Shown here in pieces: positions 63,695 through 64,000 of a stretch of 64,000 nt of DNA (within the stretch, counting starts at the first letter, position 1; each line of letters opens with the position of its first letter). Origin of the DNA: Xanthoparmelia taractica (lineage: Eukaryota > Ascomycota > Lecanoromycetes > Lecanorales > Parmeliaceae); NCBI GenBank assembly GCA_033085395.1, contig JANQBS010000195.1, forward strand, positions 1-64,000. Reading direction: 5' to 3'. The notes under the pieces are model-generated. The model had not been told where the DNA came from. It did no database searches and worked only from the letters and a program-made list of their open reading frames with translations. The position numbers and the translations under genes are program-made.

Positions 63695-64000
63695 GCACTT
63701 GGAATGTGAACGCTGTCGCTGAGGAGAGAATGTCCATAGCTTTCACCCCCTCACTTTGATGTGACATTTCGCGGCAACAAAAAGTCAAGCAATATCATAG
63801 AAAAGACCGAGTCCATAGTAAAACTGAGCGACACAACTTGCTGGTGAAACTGACAAGCATGATTCTTATAGTATCCCATAAGCTCTTTCGGCATTCTCCT
63901 GATCATACATTTAGCGATGTAGGGCCCGTCTCCCGCTAGGTCCAGCATCCTCACCACTTGAGTAATCTGTCATTATTTATATCCACGACTAACGTGCCAA
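63695..64000. other. PGM 3' region to window end
   Basis: 306 bp after the PGM stop codon; nothing else recognised. Confidence 0.5.

Overview
This 64 kb window reads as chromosomal DNA of a filamentous ascomycete (Pezizomycotina). The reasons are short GT-AG introns of about 44-265 bp with CTNAC/CTNAY-like branch sites, Zn(II)2Cys6 transcription factors, fungal-restricted families (AIM21, TVP18, GDS1-type winged helix, LaeA/meroterpenoid-type methyltransferase) and intergenic spacers rich in microsatellites. I do not see a signature that fixes class or genus. I see no tRNA, rRNA, CRISPR, intact transposon or secondary-metabolite backbone gene.

Twenty-four protein genes are supported. Most exon structures were worked out by joining reading frames across splice sites and checking that phase closes.

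0.7-15 kb, all on the plus strand: a HAD phosphatase, an HSL-type alpha/beta hydrolase, NTF2 (nuclear import of Ran), TVP18 (Golgi membrane), an AIM21-like actin regulator, and the mitochondrial electron-transfer flavoprotein-ubiquinone oxidoreductase.

15-33 kb is a regulator-rich stretch: an SR splicing factor with a 6-nt microexon, a GDS1-type winged-helix protein, a 3.2 kb low-complexity spacer, a transcription factor carrying SAM, HMG-box and Zn2Cys6 domains in one chain, a short Zn2Cys6 factor, and a full-length Zn2Cys6 factor with a fungal_trans domain. The TATA-binding protein lies slightly further on (39.3 kb).

33-47 kb: an OMS1-like membrane methyltransferase, a meroterpenoid-type methyltransferase, an Arg/Ser-rich coiled-coil protein, TBP, an FAD amine oxidase of the sarcosine/pipecolate/fructosyl-amino-acid oxidase family, and a 1064-residue disordered protein with C-terminal membrane segments.

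47-64 kb: a CSC1/OSCA-type stress-gated channel, mitochondrial ribosomal protein bL9m divergent from a USP30/Ubp16-like membrane deubiquitinase, an unknown conserved-looking protein, a Gfo/Idh/MocA oxidoreductase divergent from oligoribonuclease REX2, and phosphoglucomutase.

Functionally this is mostly a housekeeping neighbourhood: mitochondrial functions (ETF-QO, OMS1-like, bL9m, USP30-like, possibly REX2), gene expression (SR protein, TBP, REX2, four putative DNA-binding regulators) and central carbon metabolism (PGM). The most unusual items are the triple-domain transcription factor, the microexons, an in-frame possible cassette exon inside a TVP18 intron, a G11-CG-C19-A12 homopolymer palindrome in the 3.2 kb spacer, abrupt codon third-position composition switches inside several genes, and a short GGTAA/GGTA repeat recurring in many spacers.
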